DNA of 64,000 nt from Methylobacterium hispanicum (GCF_022179285.1 NZ_BPQO01000016.1:62001-126000); one strand, 5' to 3'. Numbered from the stretch's first letter, positions 36,662 to 45,230 are shown. A program made the numbers and translations. The notes: generated by a model not told the origin, from the letters alone.

Positions 36662-37120
36662 TCAGAAATCCCCCAGCGCGAGTTGGCCCTGGTTGCCCCG
36701 GCGCGGGGCGGGGGCCTTGCGCTCCTTCGGGGCAGCGGCCTTGCGGGGCTTCGCCTCGGCGCCCGCGGCCGAGCGCGGCGTATGCGACTTCGCCATCCGC
36801 TCCTTCGCCTTGTCGCGGGCGACCGCCTCGGGCGCCTGCGGATCGTCGCTGAGCCACTTGCCGCGCTTGATCACCTCGTTGACCCGGCCCTGGTTGACGC
36901 CGACCTTGAAGGCGATCTCCTGCTGGGTCATGCCCGTGGTCGCGTGCAGGTCGAGGATGGTGCGGGCGAGCTCCGGCGTCATCTTCTGACCCGTGAGCCG
37001 GCGGGCGGGCTTCACCGTGCGGGTGGCGCGGTCGCGCTCGCGCAGCCGTTCGAGGAGGGCGAGCGCCATGTTCATGCCGTGCTCGCGCAGGGCCTCCTCG
37101 AATTCCTTGAGCGTCGCCAT
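36662..37120 (-). CDS. Basic HTH protein with C-terminal QLALGDF tail
   Basis: The 152-residue protein contains a sigma-region-4-like helix-turn-helix at about 45-85 (MTPELARTILDLHATTGMTQ, EIAFKVGVNQGRVNEVIKRG), followed by a Lys/Ala/Pro-rich disordered tail ending QGQLALGDF. The HTH suggests DNA binding, and the tail end resembles the QLxLF beta-clamp-binding pattern with an inserted Gly-Asp. The family is not recognised. It diverges from kdoO across 227 bp. Confidence 0.7.
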   Translation of the reverse strand: MATLKEFEEALREHGMNMALALLERLRERDRATRTVKPARRLTGQKMTPELARTILDLHATTGMTQQEIAFKVGVNQGRVNEVIKRGKWLSDDPQAPEAVARDKAKERMAKSHTPRSAAGAEAKPRKAAAPKERKAPAPRRGNQGQLALGDF

Positions 37121-37347
37121 CGACGAGTTCTCGCGTCACCGGGACGGGTGCGGGGCACCCGGAACATTCCTCGAACGTGCCGGATCCGGCCCCGGTTGCG
37201 CAACCCGCGCGCGGGCGCTCCGCCCCGGGCGTATCGCGGATCGCTGCGTCATCCACCGCTAAATCGGCTCGCTGGCGCCGGAACGGATGCTCGGCTACAT
37301 CCCGGATCCGTTCACGCGGTGTCACAGCGGCAGGAATCGTCCGGGAC

Positions 37348-38205
37348 ATGATCAGCCCCATCCTCACCGTCTCGCAGTCGGACGCGCCGCACTCGCTGGC
37401 GTCGGCCCTGGAGGACGGCGCGGTCCTGCTCTTTCCCGATCTCGCCTTCCCGTTCAGCGATTTCGAGCGCCGCTTCGTCGAACGCCCCTTCGCGGACGGC
37501 AAGGCCAAGAACGTCAACATCCGCGGCGAGAACGCGGAGCTGCGCGGGGCGGCGGGCACCCCGGAGGAGCAGGAGGCCCTGCGCCAACTCCTCCTGCGCT
37601 ACCGCGGCTTCGCGCAGGGGATCGTAGATCGCTATCTGCCCGATTACATCGGCCGGGTGAGCCTCGCCGGCACCTCCTACCGGCCCTTCGACGTGGACAA
37701 GCGCAAGCTGAGCTGGCGCCGCGACGACACGCGGCTGCACGTCGATGCCTTCCCGTCGAACCCGATCGGCGAGAAGCGGATCCTGCGCGTCTTCCGCAAC
37801 ATCAACCCGAGCGGCCAGCCGCGGCGTTGGCGCGTCGGCGAGGATTTCGGCTCGATGGCGGAGAAGTTCCTGCCGAAGCTGCCGGGCTACTCGCCGCTCT
37901 CGGCGCGGTTGCTGGCGGCCTTGCGCATTACCAAGGCGCGTCGCTCCGAGTACGACCACCTGATGCTGCACCTGCACGACGCGCTCAAGCAGGACGAAGC
38001 CTATCAAGCCCACGGCCCCCAGGCCGACGTGAACTTCCTGCCCGGCCAAACCTGGGTCACCTTCTCGGACCTCGTGATGCACGGGGCGATGGGCGGCCAG
38101 TACATGCTGGAACAGACCGCCTACCTGCCGGTCGCCGCCCAGGCCGACCCGGCCAAGAGCCCGCAGCGCATCCTGGCGGCCAAGCTCGGCCGCCCGCTGC
38201 TCTAG
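37348..38205 (+). CDS. kdoO: Kdo 3-hydroxylase, Fe(II)/2-oxoglutarate dependent
   Basis: The 285-residue protein matches KdoO, which hydroxylates carbon 3 of a Kdo sugar in the lipopolysaccharide core to give Ko. Visible features are the HxD metal motif in RLHVDAFPSNP, the NVNIRGENAELRGA segment near the N-terminus, the RVFRNINPSGQPRRW substrate region, QADVNFLPGQTWVTFSD and the distal His in VMHGAMGG. The ATG at 37348 gives the usual family length; the longer upstream frame looks non-coding. It heads a tight cluster with the ABM gene (12-bp gap) and hemC. Confidence 0.85.
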   Translation: MISPILTVSQSDAPHSLASALEDGAVLLFPDLAFPFSDFERRFVERPFADGKAKNVNIRGENAELRGAAGTPEEQEALRQLLLRYRGFAQGIVDRYLPDYIGRVSLAGTSYRPFDVDKRKLSWRRDDTRLHVDAFPSNPIGEKRILRVFRNINPSGQPRRWRVGEDFGSMAEKFLPKLPGYSPLSARLLAALRITKARRSEYDHLMLHLHDALKQDEAYQAHGPQADVNFLPGQTWVTFSDLVMHGAMGGQYMLEQTAYLPVAAQADPAKSPQRILAAKLGRPLL

Positions 38206-38217
38206 GAGACACCCGCT

Positions 38218-38517
38218 ATGATCCTCGAGATCGCCCAGATCGACGTGAAGGCCGGAAGCGAGGCCGAGTTCGAGGCCGGCATCAAACAGGCCGCCGAGAT
38301 CTTCCGCGCCGCGAAGGGCTGCGTCAGCTTCGCGGTGCGCCGCTCGGTCGAGAAGCCGCAGCGCTACCGCCTTCTGATCGAGTGGGAGACGCTGGAGGCG
38401 CACACGAAGGACTTCACCGGCTCGCAGGCCTGGAAGGATTACCGGGCCCTCGTCTCGCCCTGCTTCGAGGCTCCGCCGAGCGTCGAGCACACCGAGCTCG
38501 TGCTCCGGGCCTTCTGA
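38218..38517 (+). CDS. Antibiotic biosynthesis monooxygenase (ABM) domain protein
   Basis: A 99-residue dimeric alpha/beta-barrel ABM protein: ILEIAQIDVKAGSEAEFEAG, the central VRRSVEKPQRYRLLIEWET and the C-terminal LEAHTKDFTGSQAWKDY. Members range from quinol monooxygenases to heme-degrading enzymes, and the sequence does not decide between them. It sits between kdoO and hemC with gaps of 12 and 9 bp, so it is cotranscribed with them. Proximity to hemC hints at a heme link, which is only inference. Confidence 0.85.
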   Translation: MILEIAQIDVKAGSEAEFEAGIKQAAEIFRAAKGCVSFAVRRSVEKPQRYRLLIEWETLEAHTKDFTGSQAWKDYRALVSPCFEAPPSVEHTELVLRAF

Positions 38518-38526
38518 GGATCGAGG

Positions 38527-39450
38527 ATGCTGAACCGCCCCCTGCGCATCGGCACCCGCGGCAGCCCGATGGCGCTCGCCCAGACCGGCATGGTGCGCGA
38601 CCGGATCGTCGCGGCCAATCCCGGGTTGGAGACCGAGATCGTCGTGATCACGACGGTCGCCGACAAGGTGCTCGACCGGCCGCTCTCCGAGATCGGCGGC
38701 AAGGGTCTGTTCACCAAGGAGCTGGAGCAGGCGCTCTTCGCCGACGCGGTGGACGTCGCCGTCCACTCGATGAAGGACGTCGAGACCTGGCTGCCGGACG
38801 GGCTCGTGATCGCCTGCATCCTGGAGCGCGACGATCCGCGCGACGCCTTCCTGTCGCCGCACGCGGACGGGTTCGCGGGGCTCAAGCCCGGCGCGCGCGT
38901 CGGCACATCCTCGCTGCGGCGGGGCGCGCAGGTGCTGATGCGCCGGCCGGACCTGCAGATCGTGCCGCTGCGCGGCAACGCCAACACCCGCATGCGCAAG
39001 CTCGAAGCCGGCGAGTGCGACGCGACGCTGCTGGCCATCGCCGGCCTGCAGCGGCTCGGCCTGGAAAGTATGGCGCGCTCCGTGCTGGAGACCGACGACA
39101 TGCTGCCGGCGGTGGCGCAAGGAGCGCTCGGCATCGAGTGCCGCGCGGACGACGAGGCGGTGCGGGCGCTGCTGGCGCCGGTCGCCTGCGCGCGCACCAC
39201 GGTCGCGGTCGGCTGCGAGCGGGCGCTGCTGGCCGAGCTCGACGGCTCCTGCCGCACCCCGATCGCGGCGCTGGCGCGGATCGACGGGGATCGGCTGCAG
39301 CTCGACGGGCTGCTCTTCCTGCCGGACGGCAGCCGGCACTGGGCGGTGGCGCGCAGCGGCTCGGTCGCGGACGCGGACGCGATCGGCAGGGAAGCGGGCG
39401 CCGCGCTGAAGGCAGCGGCGGGCGAGACCTATACGCAGCACCTGCAATAG
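38527..39450 (+). CDS. hemC: Porphobilinogen deaminase (hydroxymethylbilane synthase)
   Basis: HemC polymerises four porphobilinogen units into hydroxymethylbilane for heme, cobalamin and (bacterio)chlorophyll synthesis. The 307-residue enzyme shows RIGTRGSPMALAQT, KGLFTKELEQAL, the catalytic Asp region VAVHSMKDVET, LRGNANTRMRKLEAGECDAT and the dipyrromethane-cofactor cysteine in ELDGSCRTPIAAL. Length is normal. It ends the kdoO-abm-hemC operon, and a palindromic repeat pair follows downstream. Confidence 0.96.
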   Translation: MLNRPLRIGTRGSPMALAQTGMVRDRIVAANPGLETEIVVITTVADKVLDRPLSEIGGKGLFTKELEQALFADAVDVAVHSMKDVETWLPDGLVIACILERDDPRDAFLSPHADGFAGLKPGARVGTSSLRRGAQVLMRRPDLQIVPLRGNANTRMRKLEAGECDATLLAIAGLQRLGLESMARSVLETDDMLPAVAQGALGIECRADDEAVRALLAPVACARTTVAVGCERALLAELDGSCRTPIAALARIDGDRLQLDGLLFLPDGSRHWAVARSGSVADADAIGREAGAALKAAAGETYTQHLQ

Positions 39451-39497
39451 GCGGAGACCGACCCAGTCACGTCCCAAAGAAGGTGAGGCGCGATGTC

Positions 39498-39660
39498 CCT
39501 CCCCCCTCTGCGGGGGAGGGTGGCTCCTGCGTCAGCAGGGGCGGGATAGGGGAGCAACGGTGCCGGCCCGTGCTCGGTATCGACGCTGGGCCTCTTCCGG
39601 AAACTGTCGTCCCCTCACCCGACCCGCTTCGCAGGCCACCCTCTCCCGCGGGGGAGAGGG
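39498..39660. repeat. Composite REP-like element: two palindromes in opposite orientation
   Basis: One palindrome at 39498-39525 and a second at 39635-39660 are inverted copies of each other, each carrying GAGGGTGGC or its complement, with about 110 bp between. The unit matches the palindromes at 27421, 41925 and 45773. It fills most of the 275-bp gap between hemC and the DUF6460-like gene and may help stop hemC transcription. Confidence 0.7.
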
Positions 39661-39725
39661 ATGGGCGGACGGGAGGCGATTGATCGAGCAGTCGCACGGC
39701 CACCGCTCTTGATCGCCACACCCGC

Positions 39726-40064
39726 CTACTTCGACGTGGCGAACAGGCGCGAGACGAACCAGAGCGGCACCACCACCACGGCGCCGGCCAGGATCCAGCC
39801 GCCGAAATCGTGGAAGGTCGCGAGGCCGAGGTCGATCAGCGCGCGGGCCGAATCGTAGGCGTGCCAGAACAGCTGCCCTGGCGTCAGCCCGAGCATCGCC
39901 ATCAAGGCGCCGACGAGGACCGACAGGAAGAGAAGCCGTAGGAACACCGCGGTCGGCGAGCCGCCGATGAAGCGGCGCAGGGCGTTGTCACGGCTGCGCG
40001 GGGGCTCGCCCGGATAGGCCTGGTACGATCCGCCCGCGCGGTGCCTGTCGTGCTCGACCATCAT
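39726..40064 (-). CDS. Small two-helix membrane protein, DUF6460-like
   Basis: A 112-residue protein with a charged N-terminus and two membrane helices at about 41-62 (VFLRLLFLSVLVGALMAMLG) and 88-106 (ILAGAVVVVPLWFVSRLF). The first helix and the following LTPGQLFWHA resemble DUF6460 proteins common in Rhizobiales; the family number is from memory. Function is unknown. It converges with hemC and diverges from the hydrolase gene. Confidence 0.65.
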   Translation of the reverse strand: MMVEHDRHRAGGSYQAYPGEPPRSRDNALRRFIGGSPTAVFLRLLFLSVLVGALMAMLGLTPGQLFWHAYDSARALIDLGLATFHDFGGWILAGAVVVVPLWFVSRLFATSK

Positions 40065-40322
40065 CTGCCTGCGACCTCAGGATTCAAGTCCGGTGCCATT
40101 CGGGATCCCTCGACTGAAGAGACCCCGAACCCGGCGGAAGCGTGACGCGAGCGTCACACCCCCGGCGAAACTCCCCTCCAACTCGGGCGTTGGGCGGTTT
40201 CACGGCTCGGCCGAGATGGCAACGCAAGCCCGGGCCGCCAAGATATCTGCAAGCAGCGCGCACGACAGACGCGGGCCGCACGCCCCAACCTGTGCGGCCG
40301 AACACACGGAACGACCGAGACG

Positions 40323-41279
40323 ATGATCGACCACGCCCTGTTCGACCCGGCGACGATCGATCCGGAAACTCTGCGGCTCAACGCCGAGATCGTGGCCGCC
40401 CACGCGGCGCAGGCGGACCCGTGGACGCTGCCGATCGCCGAGGTGCGCGCGCGCCGCCGGGCCGGAACGCAGGCCTCGCCCGCGATGCCGCGCAGCGCCC
40501 GGGCCGAGACCATGCTGATCGACGGGCCCGGCGGCGCGCTGCCGCTGCGGGTGATCCGTCCGCGGCCGGGCGTGAAGCTGCGCGGCGCCTACCTGCACAT
40601 CCACCGCGGCGGCTGGATCTGGGGTGGGGCGGACGAGCAGGACCCCTGGCTGGAGCGTATCGCCGACACCTGCGGCTTCGTCTGCCTCTCGGTCGAGTAC
40701 CGGCTGGCGCCGGAGCACCCGTATCCGGCCGCGCTGCTCGATTGCGAGGCCGCCGCGCTCTGGCTCGCCGGGCCGGGCCGGGCGGAGTTCGGCATCTCCG
40801 CGCTCACCATCGGCGGCGAATCGGTCGGCGCGCACCTCGCCGTGATGGTGCTGCTGCGCCTGCGCGACCGCCACAAACTGCCCCGCGCCTTCCGGGGGGC
40901 CAATCTCAACGCGGGCTTCTACGACCTCGGACTGACGCCCTCCGTGCGCAACTGGGGTTCGGAGCGCCTCGTGGTGAACACCGAGGACCTCACCCGCTTC
41001 GCCGACGACTACGTGCGTGAGGGCATCGATCGGCGCCGCCCGGACGTCTCGCCGATCTACGCCGAGCTGAAGGGCCTGCCGCCCGCGCTCTTCACCATCG
41101 GTACGGCCGACCCGCTGCTGGACGACACGCTCTACATGGCCTCGCGCTGGGCGGCGGCCGGCAACGGCGGCCACACGGCCGTCTACGCGGGCGGCTGCCA
41201 CATCTTCGTGCGCTATCCGGGCGCGATGAGCGAGCGCGCGCTGGAGCTGATCGACCGCTTCCTGATGGCGCTCGCCTGA
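40323..41279 (+). CDS. Alpha/beta hydrolase of the hormone-sensitive-lipase family
   Basis: The 318-residue esterase-like protein has the HSL oxyanion motif in LHIHRGGWIWGG, the nucleophile elbow GGESVGAH, the acid in TADPLLDDT and the His in GGCHIFVRYPGA. The HGGG motif reads HRGG, a minor departure. The substrate is unknown; small acyl esters are typical. Its TGA overlaps the proposed CTG start of the helicase, so this gene may lead the hydrolase-helicase-pdeM transcript. Confidence 0.85.
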   Translation: MIDHALFDPATIDPETLRLNAEIVAAHAAQADPWTLPIAEVRARRRAGTQASPAMPRSARAETMLIDGPGGALPLRVIRPRPGVKLRGAYLHIHRGGWIWGGADEQDPWLERIADTCGFVCLSVEYRLAPEHPYPAALLDCEAAALWLAGPGRAEFGISALTIGGESVGAHLAVMVLLRLRDRHKLPRAFRGANLNAGFYDLGLTPSVRNWGSERLVVNTEDLTRFADDYVREGIDRRRPDVSPIYAELKGLPPALFTIGTADPLLDDTLYMASRWAAAGNGGHTAVYAGGCHIFVRYPGAMSERALELIDRFLMALA

Positions 41280-43822
41280 GCGCGGATCGTCTTCCCCCGG
41301 CCTTCCGGGACTGGTTCGCGGGCCGCGGCTGGAGCCCGCGCCCGCACCAGCTCGAACTCCTGCGGATCGCGGGCGAGGGTCGCTCGGCGCTGCTCGTCGC
41401 GCCGACCGGGGCCGGCAAGACGCTGGCCGGATTCCTGCCGAGCCTCGTCGCCCTGAGCGGCACGAAGGCCGCGCAGCGCCGCGGCCTGCACACCCTCTAC
41501 GTCTCGCCCCTCAAGGCGCTGGCGGTCGACATCGCCCGCAACCTGGAGGCGCCGGTCGCCGAGATGGGGCTGCCGGTCCGCATCGAGACCCGCACCGGCG
41601 ACACGCCGGCCCACAAGCGCACCCGCCAGATCGCGAGGCCGCCGGACATCCTGCTGACCACACCGGAGCAGCTGGCGTTGCTGATCGCGCACCGCGAGGC
41701 GGCGGACCTGCTGGCGAACCTGCGCTGCGTCATCCTCGACGAGCTGCACGCGCTGGTCACCTCGAAGCGGGGCGACCTGCTCTCCCTGGCGCTCGCGCGG
41801 CTGCACCGGCTGAGCCCGGGGCTCACCGCGATCGGGCTGTCGGCCACCGTGCGGGAGCCGGACGAGCTGCGGCGGTATCTGGTGCCGCAAAGACCGAGCC
41901 TGACGCTCCCGGAGGCTTTCCCGTCCTCCCCTGCGGGGGAGGGTGGCAGGAGAGCCGAGGCCATGGCCGACCTCGTCGTGGTGAAGGGCGGCGCCCGGCC
42001 CGACCTGCGCCTGCTCGAATCCAACCGTCCCCTGCCGCTCGCCGGGCACACCGCCCACCAGTCGATGCCGGCGATCTATGAGCTCATCCGCCAGCACCGC
42101 ACGGTGCTGGTCTTCGTCAACACCCGCCTGCAAGCCGAGTACACCTTCCAGGAACTCTGGCGACTCAACGACGACGTGCTGCCGATCGCGCTCCACCACG
42201 GCTCCCTCGACGCGCAGCAGCGCCGCCGGGTCGAGGCCGCGATGGCGGCGGGGCAGCTGCGCGCTATCGTCTGCACCGCGACGCTCGATCTCGGCATCGA
42301 CTGGGGCGATGTCGATCTCGTGGTCAACATCGGCGCGCCGAAGGGCGCGAGCCGGATCATGCAACGGATCGGGCGGGCCAACCACCGCATGGACGAGCCC
42401 TCGAAGGCCTACCTCGTCCCCGCCAACCGCTTCGAGATCCTCGAGTGCCGCGCCGCGCTCGACGCCGTCGAGGCGGCCGCGCAGGATACGCCCGACGCGC
42501 GGGTCGGCGCCCTGGACGTGCTGGCCCAGCACGTGCTCGGCATGGCCTGCGCCGACGCGTTCGATCCGGTGCACCTGTACGAAGAGATCGTCTCGGCGGC
42601 GCCCTACGCGGGCCTCGCCTGGGAGGATTTCGAGGCGGTCGTCGACTACGTGGCGACCGGCGGCTACGCGCTGCGCGCCTACGAGCGCTTCGCCAAGATC
42701 CTGCGCGGGCCGGACGGGCTCTGGCGGGTGCGCGATGCCCGCACCGCCCAGCAGTACCGCATGAACGTCGGCACCATCGTGGAATCCGCGAAGGTGAAGG
42801 TGCGCCTCGTCCGCTCGGTGCGCGCCAAGCCCGGGACCATCCTGCCGAAGACCGGCCGGGTGCTCGGCGAGGTCGAGGAGGATTTCGCCGAAACGCTCTC
42901 CGCGGGCGACACCTTCCTGTTCTCCGGCGAGGTGCTGCGCTTCGAGGGTCTGATGGAGGACGAGGCCATGGTCACGCGGGCGGGACCCGGCACCGACCCG
43001 GCGATCCCCTCCTATGCCGGCTCCAAGTTCCCGCTCTCGACCTTCCTGGCCGCCCGGGTGCGGGCGCTGATCGCCGACCCGTTCGAATGGGACCGCCTGC
43101 CGAGGCAGGTCGCCGACTACCTCGTGCAGCAGCGCAGCCGTTCGGTGCTGCCGGGGCCGCGCGACCTCCTCGTCGAGACGTATCCGCGGGCGAAGCGCCA
43201 CTACATCACCGCCTTCCCGTTCGAGGGACGGCTCGCCCACCAGACCCTCGGCATGCTGCTGACCCGCCGTCTGGAGCGGGCGGGCCTTCGCCCGCTGGGC
43301 TTTGCTGCCAACGATTACGGCCTCGCGATCTGGACGACGCGGGACATCTCGGAGCGCATCGCCCACGAACGGAATTTTCTGGCCGAGCTGTTCGCACAGG
43401 ACATGCTGGGCGACGACCTCGAGGCGTGGCTCGCCGAATCCGCGATGATGAAGCGGACCTTCCGGCAATGCGCGGTGATCGCCGGGCTGATCGAGCGGCG
43501 GCATCCCGGCCAGAAGAAGACCGGGCGGCAGGTCACGATCTCGACGGATCTGGTCTACGACGTGCTGCGCAAGCACCAGCCCGACCACCTGCTCCTGCGC
43601 GCGGCGCGCCAGGATGCGGCAACCGGACTCCTCGACGTGAGGCGCCTCGGCATGATGCTAGAGCGCATCCAGGGGCGAATCATCCACCGGGCGCTCGACC
43701 GCGTCTCGCCGCTCTCCGTCTCCGTGATGCTGGAGATCGGGCGCGAGAAGGTCTACGGCGAGGGCGCGGACGAGATCCTGGCCGAGGCCGAGGCGCAGCT
43801 TCTCGAAGAGGCGCTGGGCTAG
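41276..43822 (+). CDS. Ligase-associated DNA damage response DEXH helicase (Lhr-like), CTG start
   Basis: An approximately 848-residue superfamily 2 helicase. Walker A is APTGAGKT (near 41399-41422), the DEXH box is CVILDELHAL, and later motifs include GLSATVREP, VFVNTRLQAEYTFQEL and the motif VI QRIGRANHRMD. The C-terminal half matches the WH-plus-Lhr core layout. The first in-frame ATG (41564) lies after Walker A and cannot be the start. No ATG, GTG or TTG precedes it in frame, while homology-like sequence (LPPAFRDWFAGRGWSPRPHQ) runs back to a CTG at 41276 that overlaps the upstream TGA. The family acts in DNA repair with PdeM, an exonuclease and an ATP-dependent ligase. A palindromic repeat is inserted in frame at 41925-41947. 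Confidence 0.85.
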   Translation: MSADRLPPAFRDWFAGRGWSPRPHQLELLRIAGEGRSALLVAPTGAGKTLAGFLPSLVALSGTKAAQRRGLHTLYVSPLKALAVDIARNLEAPVAEMGLPVRIETRTGDTPAHKRTRQIARPPDILLTTPEQLALLIAHREAADLLANLRCVILDELHALVTSKRGDLLSLALARLHRLSPGLTAIGLSATVREPDELRRYLVPQRPSLTLPEAFPSSPAGEGGRRAEAMADLVVVKGGARPDLRLLESNRPLPLAGHTAHQSMPAIYELIRQHRTVLVFVNTRLQAEYTFQELWRLNDDVLPIALHHGSLDAQQRRRVEAAMAAGQLRAIVCTATLDLGIDWGDVDLVVNIGAPKGASRIMQRIGRANHRMDEPSKAYLVPANRFEILECRAALDAVEAAAQDTPDARVGALDVLAQHVLGMACADAFDPVHLYEEIVSAAPYAGLAWEDFEAVVDYVATGGYALRAYERFAKILRGPDGLWRVRDARTAQQYRMNVGTIVESAKVKVRLVRSVRAKPGTILPKTGRVLGEVEEDFAETLSAGDTFLFSGEVLRFEGLMEDEAMVTRAGPGTDPAIPSYAGSKFPLSTFLAARVRALIADPFEWDRLPRQVADYLVQQRSRSVLPGPRDLLVETYPRAKRHYITAFPFEGRLAHQTLGMLLTRRLERAGLRPLGFAANDYGLAIWTTRDISERIAHERNFLAELFAQDMLGDDLEAWLAESAMMKRTFRQCAVIAGLIERRHPGQKKTGRQVTISTDLVYDVLRKHQPDHLLLRAARQDAATGLLDVRRLGMMLERIQGRIIHRALDRVSPLSVSVMLEIGREKVYGEGADEILAEAEAQLLEEALG
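41925..41947 (+). repeat. REP-like palindrome inserted in frame inside the helicase gene
   Basis: This copy of the palindrome family lies within the helicase coding sequence and contributes the residues SSPAGEGGR between the motif RRYLVPQRP and ADLVVVKGGARPDL. Reading continues unbroken on both sides, so the insert is tolerated, probably as a surface loop. Confidence 0.75.
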
Positions 43823-43828
43823 AGGCCG

Positions 43829-44578
43829 ATGGCGCGCCCCGCTCCCCCGGATGAGGATGCGATCTTGGCGCTCGGCCAGAGACTTGAGAAGACGAGTAAG
43901 CCCACCGGCCTCACGCTCGCCGGCGAGGCGGCGGTGCTGGACCTGTCCGGCGCGCTCTGGCTGCCCGCGCACCGCACGCTTGTGGTCTCGGACCTGCACC
44001 TGGAGAAGGGCTCGGCGTTTGCCGCTCGCTCGGGCCAGTTCCTGCCGCCCTACGACACCCGCGAGACCCTGGCGAACCTGCACGAGGCTGTGCTGCGCCA
44101 CGAGCCGGAGCGCGTGGTGGCGCTCGGGGATTCCTTCCACGACGCGCGCGGGCCGGAGCGCATGGAGCCCGGCGACCGGGCGATGGTGGCGGCCCTGCAG
44201 GCGGGGCGCGACTGGGTCTGGATCGCGGGCAACCACGATGCGGCGGTGCAGGAGGGCGTCGGCGGGCGCTACGCCGAGACGCTGACCCTCGGCGCTCTGA
44301 CCCTGCGGCACGAGCCCGTCCCGGGGCCCGCGCCCGGCGAGGTGGCCGGCCACCTCCATCCCTGCGGCAAGGTGGCGATGCGGGGCCGTGCCGTGCGCCG
44401 CCGCTGCTTCGTCTCGGACGGTGCCCGCCTCGTCATGCCCGCCTTCGGCGCCTTCACGGGCGGGCTGAACGTGCGCGACAAGGCCTTCGAGCCGCTCTTC
44501 GCGACCGGCTTCACGGCACATCTCCTCGGCGACGGCCGGGTCTTCGCCATCGGCCGACAGATGCTGGCGCGGGACTGA
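43829..44578 (+). CDS. pdeM: Ligase-associated DNA damage response endonuclease PdeM
   Basis: The 249-residue metallophosphoesterase has the full metal-binding set: SDLHLEKGS, LGDSFHDARG, IAGNHDAAV and the GHLHPCGK motif. Its AGHLHPCGKVAMRGRAVRRR stretch and length fit the TIGR04123 PdeM group. It would cleave damaged DNA with the preceding helicase, which ends 6 bp upstream. The ligase and exonuclease genes that often complete this cluster are not in the window. Confidence 0.88.
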   Translation: MARPAPPDEDAILALGQRLEKTSKPTGLTLAGEAAVLDLSGALWLPAHRTLVVSDLHLEKGSAFAARSGQFLPPYDTRETLANLHEAVLRHEPERVVALGDSFHDARGPERMEPGDRAMVAALQAGRDWVWIAGNHDAAVQEGVGGRYAETLTLGALTLRHEPVPGPAPGEVAGHLHPCGKVAMRGRAVRRRCFVSDGARLVMPAFGAFTGGLNVRDKAFEPLFATGFTAHLLGDGRVFAIGRQMLARD

Positions 44579-44618
44579 GATCCAGGGGACCCCGAAGGAT
44601 CTGCGGGCCCTTAGGCGG

Positions 44619-44641
44619 GGTTCGGGGCAGCGCTCCGAACC
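44619..44641. terminator. Weak hairpin between convergent genes
   Basis: Arms GGTTCGG (44619-44625) and CCGAACC (44635-44641) pair perfectly over 7 bp, between the pdeM stop and the stop of the histidine phosphatase gene. No T-run follows. Confidence 0.4.
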
Positions 44642-44642
44642 C

Positions 44643-45230
44643 TCAGGCCGCGGCCGGCCGGGCCGCGAGATCGAGCTCGGTGAAGTCGCAGTTGTCGAGC
44701 CAGATCCCCGTCAGATGGAAGAAGAACGTCCCGTGCCCGACCACCGCGATGGTGCGCTCGGGGCGCTGCCGCAGCCACGCCCGAAAATCCGCGACGCGCG
44801 CGTCGAACAGGTGGCGCGGCTCGACCGGATAATCGCCGACCTGCGAGCCGGCTTCCGCGTGCCACCACACCTCCGGCAGGTGCCCGACATCGAGGTGCGG
44901 GAACTCCGCCGCGATCTCGGAGGCCGCGCGGCCGACGTCGCAGCTGCTCTCCTGGCACTCCCGGTGCAGCACCTCCACCAGCACGCGCGGCGTGCTCGGA
45001 TGCTCGCCGAACACGATCGCGCTGGTCTGGATCGCCCGGGTCAGGGGCGAAGTCACCACGAGGTCGAAGGGCACGTCGCGCAGGCGCTGGCGGGCGGCCT
45101 CGGCCTGGGCGTGGCCACGCTCGGTCAGGCGGGCATCGCGGTGGCCGGGATCCCGGCCGGTGGCCCGGTGGGCGGCGTTGAAGGTCGATTCGCCGTGGCG
45201 GAGGCAGACGATGCGGGTGGGGCTGCTCAT
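44643..45230 (-). CDS. Histidine phosphatase family protein (phosphoglycerate-mutase-like)
   Basis: The 195-residue protein has the RHG signature in IVCLRHGESTFNAAHR and the distal His in IAVVGHGTFFFHLTG, with LTERGHAQAEAARQRLRDV between. These fit the branch of the phosphoglycerate mutase superfamily that mostly comprises phosphatases of small metabolites. The substrate is unknown. It lies on the same strand as gloA, 56 bp downstream of it. Confidence 0.88.
   Translation of the reverse strand: MSSPTRIVCLRHGESTFNAAHRATGRDPGHRDARLTERGHAQAEAARQRLRDVPFDLVVTSPLTRAIQTSAIVFGEHPSTPRVLVEVLHRECQESSCDVGRAASEIAAEFPHLDVGHLPEVWWHAEAGSQVGDYPVEPRHLFDARVADFRAWLRQRPERTIAVVGHGTFFFHLTGIWLDNCDFTELDLAARPAAA

Noticed and set aside
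41276..43822. Helicase as a 5'-truncated pseudogene
   Set aside because: The frame is intact from the upstream stop through all helicase motifs; the only issue is the unusual start codon.
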